Positions 8,393-19,164 of a stretch of 64,000 nt of DNA are shown one piece after another. A model generated the notes under the pieces. The model did no database searches. It was not told where the DNA came from and saw only the letters and a program-made list of their open reading frames with translations. A program made the translations under genes and the position numbers. Origin of the DNA: Verrucomicrobiaceae bacterium (GTDB taxonomy: Bacteria; Verrucomicrobiota; Verrucomicrobiia; Verrucomicrobiales; Verrucomicrobiaceae); the NCBI GenBank assembly GCA_947466075.1, contig CANIBP010000018.1, positions 1-64,000 on the forward strand, written 5' to 3'. Position 1 is the first letter of the stretch; each line of letters opens with the position of its first letter.

Positions 8393-10843
8393 TCAGCGCT
8401 TGCGGATGAGGTCGGAAAGGGTCACAGCGCGAACGATGTCCTTGATCCGGTAATCGCTCTTCTTTGCTTCGGCCTGGATGGCTTTGAGGTCGTCCTGGTC
8501 GTCGAAGGCGAGGGCGCGGCGGAGGGCGTAGGTGCAGAGGTGCTCGATGAAGGCGCGGGCAACCTTGTCGCGGTCTTCGAGCAGTAGGCGCTTGAACTCA
8601 GTGGCGTCTTTGAAGGCGCGGCCGTCGGGCATCAGGCCGGAGGGATCGATGACGGGGTCGCTGCCGACTCCTGCGGGCACTTTCTCGTGGGTGCGCCATT
8701 GGCCGATGGCGTCGTAGTTGTCCCAGGCGAGGCCCAGCGGATCAATCTTGGCGTGACAGGCGGCGCAGTTGGCGTCGTTGCGGTGCGCCTCGATCTTTTG
8801 GCGCAGAGTTGCTTTGGGGCTTTGCGGCGTTGGGGGCTCGATGGCGGGCACGTTGGCCGGTGGGGGTGGCGGTGGCTTGCCGAGCACGACCTCGCTGAGC
8901 CACACACCGCGATGCACGGGACGATGACGCGTGCCGTCGGACGTGAGGCCGAGCACTGCGCCCATCGTCAACAGACCGCCACGGCGATCTTCGGGCTTCA
9001 ACGACACACGCTGGAAGCCGCTCGCCTTCGGCTCCTGCAGTCCGTAGAAATCGCAGAGCCGCGCATTGGCCATGGTCCAGTCGGAATCGATGAAACCATC
9101 TAAAGACAGATTCTTCGCGAACAGTTCACGGAAATACTCAATGACCTCGAAGCGCATGCTCTCCTCCAGCCACGCGTCGTAGGTGGGATAGAGCTTCTTG
9201 TCCGGCGGGAACATGCCAACGCGATTCAGTTGCAGCCACTGCCGCGCGAAATCATCAATGAAGCGGCTGGTTTTGTTGTCGGCCAGCATCCGGTCCACTT
9301 CTTTCTTGAGGCCATCACCATTCAGCGTGCCGCTTTTGGCCGCGGTGGAGAGACCGTCGTCGGGCATCGAGCTCCAGAGAAAATACGACAGTCGCGAGGC
9401 GAGTTCCGAATCGGTGAGCCGTTCGCGAGCCACCGGATCGCCCTCGACGAGGTAGATGAAGTGCCGGGAGGTCATCACACCCTGCAAGGCGACACGGTAA
9501 GCATCAGCCATCTTCTCGCCCGCCTCACGCTCGGTGCGGTAGGATTGCAAATACTGCTCCAGCTCTTCTTTTTTCACCGACCGACGCCAGGCACGCTCGG
9601 CAAAGCGTTGCAAATGCTCCGCCACCACCTCGGGCGTGGCATCATCCTGCGGCACGAGGCCCACGCGGCGTGACTTTTCCGCCTCCGACACCAGCGGCCC
9701 TTCCCACTCGATCCAATCAAGCAGCACCGTGGAGAAAAGGCCGTTCCCCTTGTCATCGAACATCTGCGGCGCGTTTGGATTTAAGAGCAGAGTCTCGCTG
9801 CTATGCGTGAAAAGATAAGCGCCCCCGCCGAGCGCACCGCGGAAGGCCGCGCCTTGTCTGCGGTCCACCACATCGGTCGCCACCACGCAAAAATCCAGCG
9901 CCGCCGGCATTTCGAGAAACACCTCGAACTCATAGACCTGCGGCTTGTCCTCCGGTGCCGTGAGATCAAACTCGATGAGCCCATCCACGGTCTCCTCACC
10001 GGTTCGCTTGCCGATGCTCAGGTGCGCCGCCTGACCGCCGATCGGCCGGATGCCGCTGGCCTGAATGCGGACTTTGTAAAGCCCGCTGTGCTCCGGCCCC
10101 GTCTTGCCGAACCATCCGGAGGAAAGCGCGGTCTGGAGATGACCAGGAAAAAGGAGCTGGCGCAGTGGCCGCTTGATGCCGAATCGATCCAACGCCTCCT
10201 GGGCCTTCCCATTGCCGTAACGCATCTCCGCCGCCGTCTTACGCACCTTTCGTGCCTCAACCGCTGTCGTGGGGAAAGCACGGTCCAGCACGAGTTCCGC
10301 CGCGCGGTAATAGCGATCCACATGCGAGGGCGAGAGCGACAGCTCCGAGCCGATGCGCTCAAAGCCATGCCACAGCGTGTCCTCATTCAGCTCCCCCGGC
10401 TTCGCCGGATCATAGCGCACGCCGAGCAGGTCATAGACCGTGTTTTGATACTCCTTCCGGCTCAGTCGATAATGCGACACCGCCGGCCGCGCTGCCATCC
10501 GCGCCGCCCGACCTTCTTTGATGCGCGAATCGAGATTCGTCACAAACGCCGCCATCTCCGCCTGCGACGGCTGTTTCTCCTTCTTCGGCGGCATCTCGCC
10601 CGAATTGACCTGCTCCATCATCTCCGCCCAATGATGCGTATCCGCGCCCAACTTGAAGTCCCGCGAGAGCTGGTCGATCCGCAAATCTCCCTTCTCCTTC
10701 TCCGGCCCATGGCAGCGGATGCAATGCTTCTCAAGAAACGCTTCATACGACTCCGCAGCATGAACCGCATTGACCAAGCCAAGACAAGCGGTGAGTAGCG
10801 AGGAGGCAGCGAAGAATGAATGAAAGCAGAAGCGGGATGTCAT
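8393..10843 (-). CDS. DUF1592-type c-type cytochrome (copy 1, paralogue of the gene at 16536)
   Basis: The protein has about 816 residues from [13 protein letters not shown]. The longer frame to 10867 only translates the leader. Haem motifs are CIRCH at about 41-45 and CAACH at about 693-697, followed by [20 protein letters not shown]. The PSCyt1, DUF1587 ([15 protein letters not shown]), DUF1592 ([14 protein letters not shown]), DUF1588 and DUF1585 domains are in the usual order. It is very similar over its whole length to the gene at 16536. The start region, including 24 bases upstream of the ATG, is shared with the unrelated gene at 19927. The cytochrome gene at 5756 follows it in the transcription direction. 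Confidence 0.92.
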   Translation of the reverse strand: MTSRFCFHSFFAASSLLTACLGLVNAVHAAESYEAFLEKHCIRCHGPEKEKGDLRIDQLSRDFKLGADTHHWAEMMEQVNSGEMPPKKEKQPSQAEMAAFVTNLDSRIKEGRAARMAARPAVSHYRLSRKEYQNTVYDLLGVRYDPAKPGELNEDTLWHGFERIGSELSLSPSHVDRYYRAAELVLDRAFPTTAVEARKVRKTAAEMRYGNGKAQEALDRFGIKRPLRQLLFPGHLQTALSSGWFGKTGPEHSGLYKVRIQASGIRPIGGQAAHLSIGKRTGEETVDGLIEFDLTAPEDKPQVYEFEVFLEMPAALDFCVVATDVVDRRQGAAFRGALGGGAYLFTHSSETLLLNPNAPQMFDDKGNGLFSTVLLDWIEWEGPLVSEAEKSRRVGLVPQDDATPEVVAEHLQRFAERAWRRSVKKEELEQYLQSYRTEREAGEKMADAYRVALQGVMTSRHFIYLVEGDPVARERLTDSELASRLSYFLWSSMPDDGLSTAAKSGTLNGDGLKKEVDRMLADNKTSRFIDDFARQWLQLNRVGMFPPDKKLYPTYDAWLEESMRFEVIEYFRELFAKNLSLDGFIDSDWTMANARLCDFYGLQEPKASGFQRVSLKPEDRRGGLLTMGAVLGLTSDGTRHRPVHRGVWLSEVVLGKPPPPPPANVPAIEPPTPQSPKATLRQKIEAHRNDANCAACHAKIDPLGLAWDNYDAIGQWRTHEKVPAGVGSDPVIDPSGLMPDGRAFKDATEFKRLLLEDRDKVARAFIEHLCTYALRRALAFDDQDDLKAIQAEAKKSDYRIKDIVRAVTLSDLIRKR

Positions 10844-10866
10844 GATTGAATGAGAACAATACGCCA
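10841..10866 (-). promoter_or_regulatory. Shared leader with GCGTATTGTTC motif upstream of the cytochrome gene
   Basis: On the minus strand this reads TGGCGTATTGTTC, then TCATTCAATCATG. The same bases precede the gene at 19927 (21055-21080), and identity extends a few bases into each gene. GCGTATTGTTC also occurs before the DUF1501 gene at 51301, and a weaker GCGTATTGA before the one at 46458. The role (promoter element, operator or copied leader) is not known. Confidence 0.45.
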
Positions 10867-10877
10867 CGCTGCCGACT

Positions 10878-12428
10878 TCATTTCGGCTTCACTGCTTTGT
10901 CTTTCTTCGTGCCTTTCGATTCTTTGCTCTGCGCCTTGGGTGCGGTCCTACCCGCAGCCTCAGTGACCCAGAGGTCGGTGCAGTGGGCGGGTTTGTCTTT
11001 CTGCTCGCTGGTGAGGTTCACGAGGAGGAGGTCGCCGGGTTTGATGTCGGTGAGGGAGACTGGTTGGTCGGCTTTCCACACGCGGGTTTCCGGGGTCACG
11101 CGGAGAAGGCTGTGGCCGAAGGGGGGAGGGCTTTCCATGTCGCGCTGGTAGTTCGTGATGTCGGGGTGCTGCCAGGCGACTTCGAGGCGACCGTTTTTTG
11201 GGTCGCTGGCGGTGACGCGGTAGGTGAGGTGTTGCTGGGTGAGATGGCTGTGCTCGTCGCTGATGAGGCTGCATCGCGTGAAGGCACCACTTTTATCCTG
11301 ATACATGTGGAACCGGTAACGCTGGCCGAGCGGGAGGTCCGCAAGGGTGGCGTCGGCGTTTTGATATCGGACGGAGGCGAGCTTGGGCTGAAATTTGACA
11401 GGCGCGATTGATTGGGCGGGCAGGCCCTCGTTGACGACGACAGTCGCGCCGGAGGCGAGCAGGGTGAAGTCCATGAGTTCGCCGCTGCGCTCGGTGCGGA
11501 ATTGGCCGCTGCTGTTGGCGGCATCGACCTTCACCAACTCACCGAGGACGAGGTGCTCGCTCCAACGCGGCGGCGGCGTGCCTTCGGTGATTTGATACCA
11601 CGGCAGATGCGCGTTGCCATAGTCGGTGCGGAACGGAAACTGGTCGGGGTAGTGTTTCGGCGGGCACTCGCGGAAGTCGGTGGCGAGCAGCGCGCCGACG
11701 CCATAGTTCATGAGGCTTTCGGCGAAGAAATCCTTCTGCGGCCAGGACTGGCCATAGATGCGGACGACGCGGCCTTTGCGGAAACCTTCGAGCATGTCGC
11801 TGACGGTGAGCACGAGTCGCACGCCGCTGCTGCCAAAGCCGTCAGCGGGCACGGACTGCACTTCGCGCACGGCCCCGCCCTTGCCATCGACGTTTACATT
11901 CCAAGTGCGCAGTTCGTCGTTGGAGACGCAGATTTTGATATTTTTGCCGACAGCAAAATCATCCATCCAGGTCTTCTGGAAGTTCTTCGGGTCGCCGCTG
12001 AAGAGCGTCACGACCATCTGCTTGCCTTCCGTCTTTTCGATCCAGCCGGGAAGACCGCGCGCCTTGGTGAACTCGATGAACTTTTGCCGCTGCGCTTCAT
12101 CGGCGGGCTGCTCATCGTCGGTGGTGACTAGGCGGGTGAGGTGTCCGTTCTCATCGGGAACCATGAGAAACGTCATCTTGGTGCCGAGCGGAATCTCGCG
12201 CAGGTCGGCCTCCGCGCCGCGATATTTCATGACGGCGTATGGCGGCATGGTGAACTCCAGCAACTCACCCTTCTCTGTGTGAAACTGGCCACTGCGATGG
12301 ATGAAGTCCGCGCTGGTGAGTTCGCCGCGCACGGGTTTGGCATCGGCGAGCTTGGGGAAGGCCAGATCGACCGCGTGAAGTGCTGTCTGCGCAATCAGCA
12401 GCAGAAATGTGAGGAGAACACGGTTCAT
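10878..12428 (-). CDS. Secreted two-module protein related to the families at 171 and 13787
   Basis: The protein has about 516 residues from [19 protein letters not shown], a Sec leader. The annotated start is the ATG at 12428, because the upstream extension is a hydrophilic overlap with the next gene. Two related modules are visible. The first, from about residue 25, carries [35 protein letters not shown] and [17 protein letters not shown]. The second, from about 285, carries [16 protein letters not shown] and [17 protein letters not shown]. The motifs match those in the 431- and 444-residue proteins, so this is a diverged, internally duplicated family member. The C-terminus is a lysine-rich tail. 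No function is assigned. It ends 34 bases before the start of the cytochrome gene at 8393. Confidence 0.82.
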   Translation of the reverse strand: MNRVLLTFLLLIAQTALHAVDLAFPKLADAKPVRGELTSADFIHRSGQFHTEKGELLEFTMPPYAVMKYRGAEADLREIPLGTKMTFLMVPDENGHLTRLVTTDDEQPADEAQRQKFIEFTKARGLPGWIEKTEGKQMVVTLFSGDPKNFQKTWMDDFAVGKNIKICVSNDELRTWNVNVDGKGGAVREVQSVPADGFGSSGVRLVLTVSDMLEGFRKGRVVRIYGQSWPQKDFFAESLMNYGVGALLATDFRECPPKHYPDQFPFRTDYGNAHLPWYQITEGTPPPRWSEHLVLGELVKVDAANSSGQFRTERSGELMDFTLLASGATVVVNEGLPAQSIAPVKFQPKLASVRYQNADATLADLPLGQRYRFHMYQDKSGAFTRCSLISDEHSHLTQQHLTYRVTASDPKNGRLEVAWQHPDITNYQRDMESPPPFGHSLLRVTPETRVWKADQPVSLTDIKPGDLLLVNLTSEQKDKPAHCTDLWVTEAAGRTAPKAQSKESKGTKKDKAVKPK

Positions 12429-12435
12429 GATTTGA

Positions 12436-13704
12436 TCACTGGACAAACTTCACCTCGACCTTTGGCAGCAGGGCTTTCACTTTGGCCTGCGTTTCGTCGG
12501 GGTAGCCTTTTCCGTAGCGGACGAGCGTGAGGGATTTGAGATGCGCGAAGGCTTGCAACTGCGGGAGGCGGGTGTCGGGCAGGTCGATGTCTCCAAGCGA
12601 AAGCGATTCGAGCTGGGTCATGCTAGCGAGCGCGGTGAGATCGGCATCGCTCAGCGTTTTGCCATCGATGGCAAAGCGACGCAGCGTGGGGATCGATCTG
12701 GCACCGGCAATCGCCTGTGTCGCAGGCAGGGCGTTACCCTGGCTGACGGACAGGGATTCCAGAGGCAACGAACTCAAGTTCCCATGCCAGGCCGCCGTCA
12801 TTTTGGGTCCATTGAGGATGATGCTCTTGAGCTTTTTGAGTTTCAGCAGATGCACCGCGCTGGCATCGGTGAGCACGCGGGCATGGATGAGGTTGAGGGA
12901 TTCGAGGTTGGGGAATCGCTCGCAGATGTAGCCGAGGCCTTCGTCATCGATGCCGTTGCCGTGGAAGGCGATGGATTTCAGGTTCGTCCATCCCTCGAAC
13001 TTGGCGAAGGCATGACCCGGGACGTTCCCACGGAAGCTGAAGCTCTCCAGGTTCTTCAGCCCGGCTAGGTGTTCGAGGCCGGCATCGGTGGCTTTGAAGT
13101 AATGCAGGGACAGGGACTTCAAATCGGGGAACGTCGCGAGCTGCGAAAGTTTCGCGAGGTCAGTGTCGCCTGGGCTGAGGCCGGCCCGCACCTCGATGCG
13201 CAGGGCTTTGAGACGCTTCAGTTTCAGGATCGGGTCCAGCGAGGATTCCTCGAACGTGGTCACCACGAGTGAAAGGTTTTCCAACGAGGGGATCTGCCCG
13301 AGATGCTCGATGAAGGCCGCGTTGTAGGGGTCCGTCTTTTTGTCACGACTCGCATGAGCATGCCCGTTGAGGATGCCGCTATTGACGCTGGTCAGCGTGT
13401 CAAAGAGCGTGATGTCACCGCCCGCCGCCTTCTTGAACGCCTCGGGAGTGGTGTTGATCTTCGTGAACGTGCCCGGTGCGCTCTCGATGGTGTGGATGAC
13501 GGCCTCGACGTGCGGGTGCCGTTCCGCAGCGGCCAGGATATCGGCGGCGTGCTCGGTGAGCGCCTGATTTAGAGTGGCATCGGCCGTGGCGGCGATCACG
13601 GCATCGAGGTCAGCACGTGAGGTGATTTTCGAAAGATCAGGCGCAGCAGCGTGCAGCGCGGTGAGTGATGTGAGTAGGAGGGCGGTGAGGAGGGTGAGTT
13701 TCAT
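12436..13704 (-). CDS. Secreted leucine-rich-repeat protein
   Basis: The protein has about 422 residues from MKLTLLTALLLTSLTALHA, a Sec leader. The long in-frame extension to 14061 is antisense to the next gene and is discarded. From about residue 130 there are repeated leucine-rich units: IPSLENLSLVV, LKRLKALRIEV, FPDLKSLSLHYFKATDAGLEHLAGL, LKNLESFSFRG, FPNLESLNLIH, MTQLESLSLGDIDLPDTRL. The pattern is the LxxLxxLxLxxxxITDAGL type common in Planctomycetota and Verrucomicrobiota. LRR proteins usually bind other proteins. The N-terminal 100 residues are helical and unassigned. It ends 7 bases before the start at 12428, so it is cotranscribed with the two-module protein. Confidence 0.85.
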   Translation of the reverse strand: MKLTLLTALLLTSLTALHAAAPDLSKITSRADLDAVIAATADATLNQALTEHAADILAAAERHPHVEAVIHTIESAPGTFTKINTTPEAFKKAAGGDITLFDTLTSVNSGILNGHAHASRDKKTDPYNAAFIEHLGQIPSLENLSLVVTTFEESSLDPILKLKRLKALRIEVRAGLSPGDTDLAKLSQLATFPDLKSLSLHYFKATDAGLEHLAGLKNLESFSFRGNVPGHAFAKFEGWTNLKSIAFHGNGIDDEGLGYICERFPNLESLNLIHARVLTDASAVHLLKLKKLKSIILNGPKMTAAWHGNLSSLPLESLSVSQGNALPATQAIAGARSIPTLRRFAIDGKTLSDADLTALASMTQLESLSLGDIDLPDTRLPQLQAFAHLKSLTLVRYGKGYPDETQAKVKALLPKVEVKFVQ

Positions 13705-13711
13705 ATCTTTT

Positions 13712-13777
13712 GTTCTTGGTTCGTGGTTCCCAGTTTGGGTTTCTCGGCATCTCGCTGGGCAACGAAGAACCAAGAAC
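13712..13777. repeat. Complete GTTCTTGGTTC-type palindromic repeat between two genes
   Basis: The left arm GTTCTTGGTTC..CCCAG (13712-13733) pairs with the right arm CTGGG..GAACCAAGAAC (13755-13777), with a loop of about 21 bases. It fills the gap between the LRR gene and the gene at 13787. There is no T-run after the stem, so it is a repeat and not a standard terminator, although it could pause transcription. Confidence 0.7.
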
Positions 13778-13786
13778 GCGAAGTCA

Positions 13787-15121
13787 TCAGTATTTGGGAA
13801 AGATGGCGGGGGTCGGGAAGCGGTCTTCATGGCTGAAGGTCCCGTCGCCCAGAAATTCCTCAAGAGGCACGCGGACGTTGGGCCAGTCCGCAGGGCGGAC
13901 ACGGACGATTCGCGTGGGGCGAATGCCCTCGATGACGAGATCCGTTTCAAAACGGATCTGGATGCCGCTGCTACCCATAGGCACCGCGCCGTCCGTCTTC
14001 GTGACGCCGAGGATGGTGCCTTTTGAGGCCATGTGCGCGGGCCCATAGCCACCGCCCGCATGCTTCAATGTATTCTCGGCTGCATTCATCAGCGCAGGGA
14101 CGCCCTTCTTGAAATCACCGTAGAGGGAGGTATCCACGTCGCCAAACAAGGTCGCGGTCACGGTCGCGCGGCCGAACTTGCCATACTCGACGGCATCGAT
14201 CCAGGCGGGTATCCAGCGACTGCGGATGAAGGCCTTGTGTGCCTCGGACTGATTGTTGGCGGCGCGCTGTGTCGCGGTATCGTCCAGCCAAATATCCGAG
14301 ATGTGGAACTGAACCCACGCGGTTGATTCGGTGGGCTGCCAGGTGAGTCCGAGCAGGACAGCCTGGCCGCCGAGGAATTTTTTCCCCGTGGCGGGCCAGA
14401 CGCCCTCGGCGATCAAGTCCGCGATCCCGAGGCATTCGCGTCCGCGCCAGATGCGGGTGGCAGCATCGAAGGTCATCTTTTCCTCGCTCACCTTGCCGTC
14501 GCCGCCTTGCTTCGGTTCGAGGCTGGCGATGATCATCCCCTGGTTCTTCTGGAGGTCCACTTCTTTGAGCTTCCAGACCTTCCCTTCCCGCTGGCAGTGG
14601 CTGGGCTCGTCCTCGAGGAGGAGAACGTGGTTCTCGGCGGGTGCCGTGCCGAGGGCACGAAAGCCGGCGGTGTTCACCTTGTTATTGACCGGCAGCACGG
14701 GCACGGAGGAGGTCTTGGGGTCCGGCGGGAGAAAGGCGCGGACATGCAGCATGGTGCCGAGCGGGATGTCCCGCAGATCCGCCGGTGCGCCGTGATAATG
14801 CACGATGCCGTAGGGGAGCATGGCGAAGGGGCGCGGGTCGCCTCGGAATAAGTCGCTCGCCCCTTGCACGCGGATGCTGCCGCGGCGGTTGACATGGTCC
14901 ACGAACACGAGTTCGCCCCGGTAGGAGTGCGCCTTTTCCAAAGGCGGAAACTTCCCCGCTTCGGGGCGGAAGGGTTCGGCTACGCCGGTTCCTGGTTCTT
15001 GGTTCTTCGTGCTTGGTTGTTCGCTGAAGGCAGTCGTTTGAACGACGAGCGAACACGCAAGCACCCTGAACCACGAACGGGTAACCAAGAACCAAGAACC
15101 AGGAACAAAGAACGTTTTCAT
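13787..15121 (-). CDS. Secreted protein of unknown function (copy 2), leader encoded by a palindromic repeat
   Basis: The protein has 444 residues. From [13 protein letters not shown] onward it is a close paralogue of the 431-residue protein at 171: [69 protein letters not shown]. Its first ~50 residues share nothing with that paralogue. They are translated from the nested hairpin at 14988-15106. They still look like a signal peptide (basic start, [17 protein letters not shown]). The ATG overlaps the stop of the DUF1552 gene at 15118 (ATGA), implying translational coupling. Function is unknown; the tight link to DUF1552 argues for an accessory role. Confidence 0.85.
   Translation of the reverse strand: MKTFFVPGSWFLVTRSWFRVLACSLVVQTTAFSEQPSTKNQEPGTGVAEPFRPEAGKFPPLEKAHSYRGELVFVDHVNRRGSIRVQGASDLFRGDPRPFAMLPYGIVHYHGAPADLRDIPLGTMLHVRAFLPPDPKTSSVPVLPVNNKVNTAGFRALGTAPAENHVLLLEDEPSHCQREGKVWKLKEVDLQKNQGMIIASLEPKQGGDGKVSEEKMTFDAATRIWRGRECLGIADLIAEGVWPATGKKFLGGQAVLLGLTWQPTESTAWVQFHISDIWLDDTATQRAANNQSEAHKAFIRSRWIPAWIDAVEYGKFGRATVTATLFGDVDTSLYGDFKKGVPALMNAAENTLKHAGGGYGPAHMASKGTILGVTKTDGAVPMGSSGIQIRFETDLVIEGIRPTRIVRVRPADWPNVRVPLEEFLGDGTFSHEDRFPTPAIFPKY
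14988..15106. repeat. Large nested hairpin of the GTTCTTGGTTC family inside a coding region
   Basis: Outer arms 14988-15007 and 15087-15106 are perfect reverse complements over 20 bases. Inner arms 15009-15025 and 15048-15064 match at 15 of 17 positions. The core GTCGTT-TG-AACGAC is at 15033-15046. About 22 unpaired bases bulge on the right. The whole element is read in frame as part of the leader of the gene at 13787. Confidence 0.8.
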
Positions 15122-16491
15122 AGTGCGATGACCTTGTTGCTGTCGCCAAACTTGTCCGTCTCCACGCCCATGCGCTGGGCCATGAGGAGGAGCAGATTGC
15201 TCATGTGGGCATCCGTGTTCACGGGGCGGCTGCAGAGCTGGTAATGCGCGGTGGTGAGCGCTCCGTCGGTGCCGAGGGCGTAGCCTTCGAAACCTTTGGC
15301 CGATTTGTTGAAGTCGAGGTGGCTGCCGTGTTTCAGACCGAGGTCGGAGCCGCCGGCGAGCACGAGCGGGAGGTTGGCGTTGCCATGGCTGTGGCCGTAG
15401 GACATGCCGCTGCCAAAGAGGGCCATCGTGGAGCCGAGAAGCGGTTTGCCACGGAGGTCCTTGGTCTCCGCGAGGCGGGTGAGGAAGTAGCCGAATTGCT
15501 CGATGGCGAAGGTGTCATAGTTGGTGAGCTTCTCCATGTAGCCAGCATCGCCGCCGTGGTGGCTGAGCTGATGGCGAGTCTCGGTGACGCCGATTTCGGG
15601 AATGGGAATGGCATCTCCCTCGCCACCGAGGCTGAAGGTGGCCACGCGGGTCACATCCGTCTGGAAGGCGAGCACCATGAGGTCATAGACGGTGCGGAAA
15701 TAATCGCCCGCCATGGTGGTGGCGATGTCGCGGTTGGTGCGTTGACGGTCGACGTCGGAGACGGCGGGCAGCGGCGTATCAAGCCAGGCATCGGCCCGAC
15801 GCGTGCGGATCTCCGCCTCGCGAACGGAGGTGAGGTATTGCTCCATGCGGCCTTTGTCCTCGGAGCCCATCTTTTTCTCGAGCTGGCGAACTTCCGCGAG
15901 GTTCGCGTCGAGCACGCTACCCTTGCTGCGCAAGGCCCGACGTTGGGCCGTCTTTCCGCCTTTCGGTTCCTCAAAGAGGGAGGCGAAGATCTCACTGCAA
16001 CGACGCATCGCGGGCAACCGCACGCCATCGGCTGTCCAGGCGAGCGAATCCTGCGTGATGGCGACCTCCATCGAGGGGTAACGGGTTTGCGGCGCGGCGA
16101 TCTCGGCCATCTTCTGATCCACGGAGATGGTGTTCCGGTCCGATGGTCCGAGCTTCCCGCCGGTCAGAAAGATATTGATGCAGTTGTGGTGGTGGCTGAG
16201 GCTTCCCGGGTGATGCAGCCCGCTGATGGGCGTGATGACATCCCGGTGCTTCTCCAGCGGCTTCAGCGATCGGGAGAACTGGTAGCCCTTGCCTTCTTTG
16301 AGGATCTGGTAGTTCAGCGAGTGAACGCCATTGGCGAGGTAGATGAAGGCGCTGCGGTTCGGCGAGGCGGTGACTTTTTCCGCTGCGCGCAGCGGGACCA
16401 TGCATTCCAGCATGGGCAGGGAGATGAAGCTGCCGAGCGCCTTGAGAGCGTGGCGGCGGCTGATGAGCCAGGATTGGGTTTGGATGTTCAT
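15118..16491 (-). CDS. DUF1552 protein with Tat-like leader (copy 2)
   Basis: The protein has about 457 residues, the same length as the gene at 3009 and nearly identical in most blocks: [60 protein letters not shown]. The start at 16491 is chosen because it matches the paralogue. The 16 upstream in-frame residues are not conserved. It lies 44 bases after its DUF1592-type cytochrome partner at 16536 and overlaps the next gene at 15121. This is the undisturbed version of the cytochrome-DUF1552-accessory module. The leader has RR followed by H and not by xFL, so Tat export is likely but less canonical than in the 4435 or 42587 proteins. Confidence 0.9.
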   Translation of the reverse strand: MNIQTQSWLISRRHALKALGSFISLPMLECMVPLRAAEKVTASPNRSAFIYLANGVHSLNYQILKEGKGYQFSRSLKPLEKHRDVITPISGLHHPGSLSHHHNCINIFLTGGKLGPSDRNTISVDQKMAEIAAPQTRYPSMEVAITQDSLAWTADGVRLPAMRRCSEIFASLFEEPKGGKTAQRRALRSKGSVLDANLAEVRQLEKKMGSEDKGRMEQYLTSVREAEIRTRRADAWLDTPLPAVSDVDRQRTNRDIATTMAGDYFRTVYDLMVLAFQTDVTRVATFSLGGEGDAIPIPEIGVTETRHQLSHHGGDAGYMEKLTNYDTFAIEQFGYFLTRLAETKDLRGKPLLGSTMALFGSGMSYGHSHGNANLPLVLAGGSDLGLKHGSHLDFNKSAKGFEGYALGTDGALTTAHYQLCSRPVNTDAHMSNLLLLMAQRMGVETDKFGDSNKVIAL

Positions 16492-16535
16492 AAAATGGAG
16501 TGGTGGAGGATTGGAGCAGTTGAGTGATGGGCTTA

Positions 16536-18992
16536 TCACCGTTTGCGCATTAGATCGGAGAGGGCCACGGCGCGGACGATGTCCTTGACGCGGTATCCGT
16601 TTTGCTTCGCTTCGGTCTGGATGGCTTTGAGGTCGTCCTGGTCGTCGAAGGCGAGGGCGCGGCGGAGGGCGTAGGTGCAGAGGTGCTCGATGAAGGCGCG
16701 GGCGAACTTGTCGCGGTCTTCGAGCAGCAGGCGTTTGAACTCGGTGGAATCTTTGAAGGCACGGCCATCGGGCATGGCACCGGAGGGATTGACCAAGGGG
16801 TCCGCCCCAATGCCCGCCGCGACCTTCTCATGGGTGCGCCACTGGCCGATGGCATCGTAGTTGTCCCAAGCGAGGCCGAGAGGGTCGATCTTCGCGTGGC
16901 AGGCGGCGCAGTTCGCGTTTGTGGCGTGTGCTTCCAGCTTCTGGCGGATGGTCGCCTTGGGGCTTTGTGGCGTATTCGATTCGATGGCGGGCACGTTCGC
17001 TGGCGGTGGTGGAGGCGTCTTGCCGAGGATCGTTTCGCTGAGCCATACGCCACGATGCACCGGACGATGCCGCGTTCCATCCGAGGTCAGTCCGAGCACC
17101 GCGCCCATCGTCAGCAGACCGCCGCGATGATCCTCGGGCTTGAGCGAAACGCGCTGGAAGCCGCCGGTCTTCGGCTCCGGCAGTCCGTAGAAATCGCAGA
17201 GCCGGGCATTGGCCATGGTCCAATCAGAATCGATGAACCCTTCCACAGGCAGGTTCCTCACCAACATCTCGCGGAAAAACTCCACCGGCTCAGAGCGCAT
17301 GCTCGCCTCCAGCCAAACGTCGTAGCTGCGGTAGAGCCTCTTGTCCGGCGCGAACATGCCGAGGCGGTGCAGTTGCAGCCACTGCCGCGCGAAGTCATCG
17401 ACGAAGCGGCTGACCCGGCTGTCCGTCAGCATCCGGTCCACTTCCTTCTTCAAGCCCGCGCCGTTGAAGGTGCCACTCTTGGCCGCAGTAAAAAGGCCGT
17501 CGTCGGGCATCGAACTCCAGAGGAAATAAGAGAGCCGCGAGGCGAGTTCCGACTCGGTGAGGCGTTCGCGGGACACGGGATCGCCCTCGACGAGGTAGAT
17601 GAAGTGCCTCGATGTCAGCACGCCCTGCAACGCCACGCGATAGGCGTAGGCCATGTTTTCGCCCGCCTCGCGCTCGGAGCGGTAGGACCGCAGATACTCC
17701 TCCAGTTCCTCCTTCTTCACCGCCCGCCGCCAGGCACGCTCGGCGAAGCGGTGCAGATGCTCCGCGACCACCTCGGGCGTCGCATCATCAGGCGGCAGCA
17801 GACCCATGCGCCGCGACTTTTCCGCCTCCGTTTCCAGCGGCCCCTCCCATTCGATCCAATCGAGCAGCACCGTGGAGAAAAGGCCGTTCCCCTTGTCATC
17901 GAACATCTGCGCCGCGGTGGGGTTCAGGAGCTGCGTCTCGCTGCTGTGCGTAAAAATATACGCAGGCCTATCCCAGAGCTGGTTTCCAAACTTCGGAAGC
18001 CCATCGGCGGCCACCACGCTGAAGACAAGGGTCGTCGGCATCTCCAAGAAGACATCGAACTCATAGACCTGCGGACTGTCTTCCGGCGCGGTGACGTCAA
18101 ACTCGATGAGACCTTCGACCGCCCCGTTATCAGCCCTCTTCCTGCCAATCTTCAGGTGCGCAGGCTGACCGCCAATGGGACGAATCCCGCTGGCTTGGAG
18201 GCGCATCCGGTAGAGACCGCTGTGTTCCGGGCCGGTCTTCCCGAACCACTCAGGCGAAAGCGCTGTTCCCATCGAAGCGCTCTCGTTCGAGGGGAACAAC
18301 AGGTAACGAAGCGGACGCTTGATGCCGAACCGAGCGAGCGCCTCCATCTGGGACTTCCCGCCACCATAACGCAGCTCCGCAGCGGTCTTGCGGACTTTGC
18401 GAGCCTCGCCGGACGCGGCGGGGAAGGCGCGGCCGAGGACGATCTCCGCTGCGCGATAATAGCGATCCACATGAGACGGTGAAAGCGAAAGCTCCGACCC
18501 GATGCGCTCAAAGCCGTGCCAGAGGGTGTCTTCGTTCAGCTCCCCCGACTTGGTGGGATCATAGCGCACGCCGAGTAAGTCATAGACCGTGTTTTGATAC
18601 TCCTTCCGGCTCAGCCGATAATGCGCCACCGCCGGCCGCGCCGCCATGCGAACTGCCCGGCCTTCTTTGATCCGCGAATCAAGACTCGTCACAAACGCCG
18701 CCATCTCCTCCTGCGTCGGCTTCTTCTCCTTATTCGGAGGCATCTCGCCGGAATTGACTTGCTCCATCATCTCCGCCCAATGATGCGTGTCCGCGCCCAA
18801 CTTGAAATCGCGCGAGAGCTGGTCGATGCGCAAGTCACCCTTCTCCTTCTCCGGCCCGTGGCAGCGGACGCAATGCTTCTCCAGAAAGGCTTCAAAAGGC
18901 TCCGCAGCATGGACGGCACCAGCCAAGCCAAGGCTGGCGGTGAGGAGCAGCGCGGCGGCAAAGGATGTGTGTAAATGAAAGCGGGATGTCAT
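16536..18992 (-). CDS. DUF1592-type c-type cytochrome (copy 2)
   Basis: The protein has about 818 residues from [17 protein letters not shown]. Haem motifs are CVRCH near residue 41 and CAACH near the start of the last 125 residues. It carries PSCyt1 ([20 protein letters not shown]), DUF1587, a carbohydrate-binding-like middle region ([16 protein letters not shown]), DUF1595/1592, DUF1588 and DUF1585 ([18 protein letters not shown]). Most blocks are identical to those of the 8393 protein. Divergence is highest in the middle region at about 230-330. It starts the intact module that continues with the genes at 15118 and 13787. Its upstream bases match the shared leader only as far as GTTGAATGA. 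Confidence 0.92.
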   Translation of the reverse strand: MTSRFHLHTSFAAALLLTASLGLAGAVHAAEPFEAFLEKHCVRCHGPEKEKGDLRIDQLSRDFKLGADTHHWAEMMEQVNSGEMPPNKEKKPTQEEMAAFVTSLDSRIKEGRAVRMAARPAVAHYRLSRKEYQNTVYDLLGVRYDPTKSGELNEDTLWHGFERIGSELSLSPSHVDRYYRAAEIVLGRAFPAASGEARKVRKTAAELRYGGGKSQMEALARFGIKRPLRYLLFPSNESASMGTALSPEWFGKTGPEHSGLYRMRLQASGIRPIGGQPAHLKIGRKRADNGAVEGLIEFDVTAPEDSPQVYEFDVFLEMPTTLVFSVVAADGLPKFGNQLWDRPAYIFTHSSETQLLNPTAAQMFDDKGNGLFSTVLLDWIEWEGPLETEAEKSRRMGLLPPDDATPEVVAEHLHRFAERAWRRAVKKEELEEYLRSYRSEREAGENMAYAYRVALQGVLTSRHFIYLVEGDPVSRERLTESELASRLSYFLWSSMPDDGLFTAAKSGTFNGAGLKKEVDRMLTDSRVSRFVDDFARQWLQLHRLGMFAPDKRLYRSYDVWLEASMRSEPVEFFREMLVRNLPVEGFIDSDWTMANARLCDFYGLPEPKTGGFQRVSLKPEDHRGGLLTMGAVLGLTSDGTRHRPVHRGVWLSETILGKTPPPPPANVPAIESNTPQSPKATIRQKLEAHATNANCAACHAKIDPLGLAWDNYDAIGQWRTHEKVAAGIGADPLVNPSGAMPDGRAFKDSTEFKRLLLEDRDKFARAFIEHLCTYALRRALAFDDQDDLKAIQTEAKQNGYRVKDIVRAVALSDLMRKR

Positions 18993-19018
18993 GGTTGAAT
19001 GAAAGCAAGAGGTGAGGA

Positions 19019-19147
19019 TCACTTCATTGGTTCCTTGTCACGATCGGCGGCTGGCTTGGGGCCGACTTTGAAGGTGCGGGTGTCGTTGCGCCACAATGTC
19101 GTGCTGAGCGCAACGATGGGGCGGTTTTGAAGAATTTGAGTTAGCAT
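19019..19147 (-). CDS. Small uncharacterised ORF (42 codons)
   Basis: The frame runs from an ATG at 19147 to a stop at 19019, between the stop at 19165 and the cytochrome start at 18992. No ribosome binding site, signal peptide or known motif is visible. The C-terminus is charged ([10 protein letters not shown]). It could be a remnant of a larger gene or a chance frame. Confidence 0.2.
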   Translation of the reverse strand: MLTQILQNRPIVALSTTLWRNDTRTFKVGPKPAADRDKEPMK

Positions 19148-19164
19148 GGGGACGGGAGAATAAT

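Noticed and set aside
13712..13777. Hairpin considered as an intrinsic terminator
   Set aside because: No T-run follows it on the minus strand, and its arms recur elsewhere, including inside a gene, so it is listed as a repeat.
13705..14061. N-terminal extension of the LRR protein
   Set aside because: It overlaps the end of the gene at 13787 in another frame and reads through the palindrome; the ATG at 13704 gives a leader.
16602..18482. Plus-strand open frame of 626 codons
   Set aside because: It is antisense to the cytochrome at 16536. The matching frame opposite the paralogue at 8393 is broken, as expected for a non-coding shadow.
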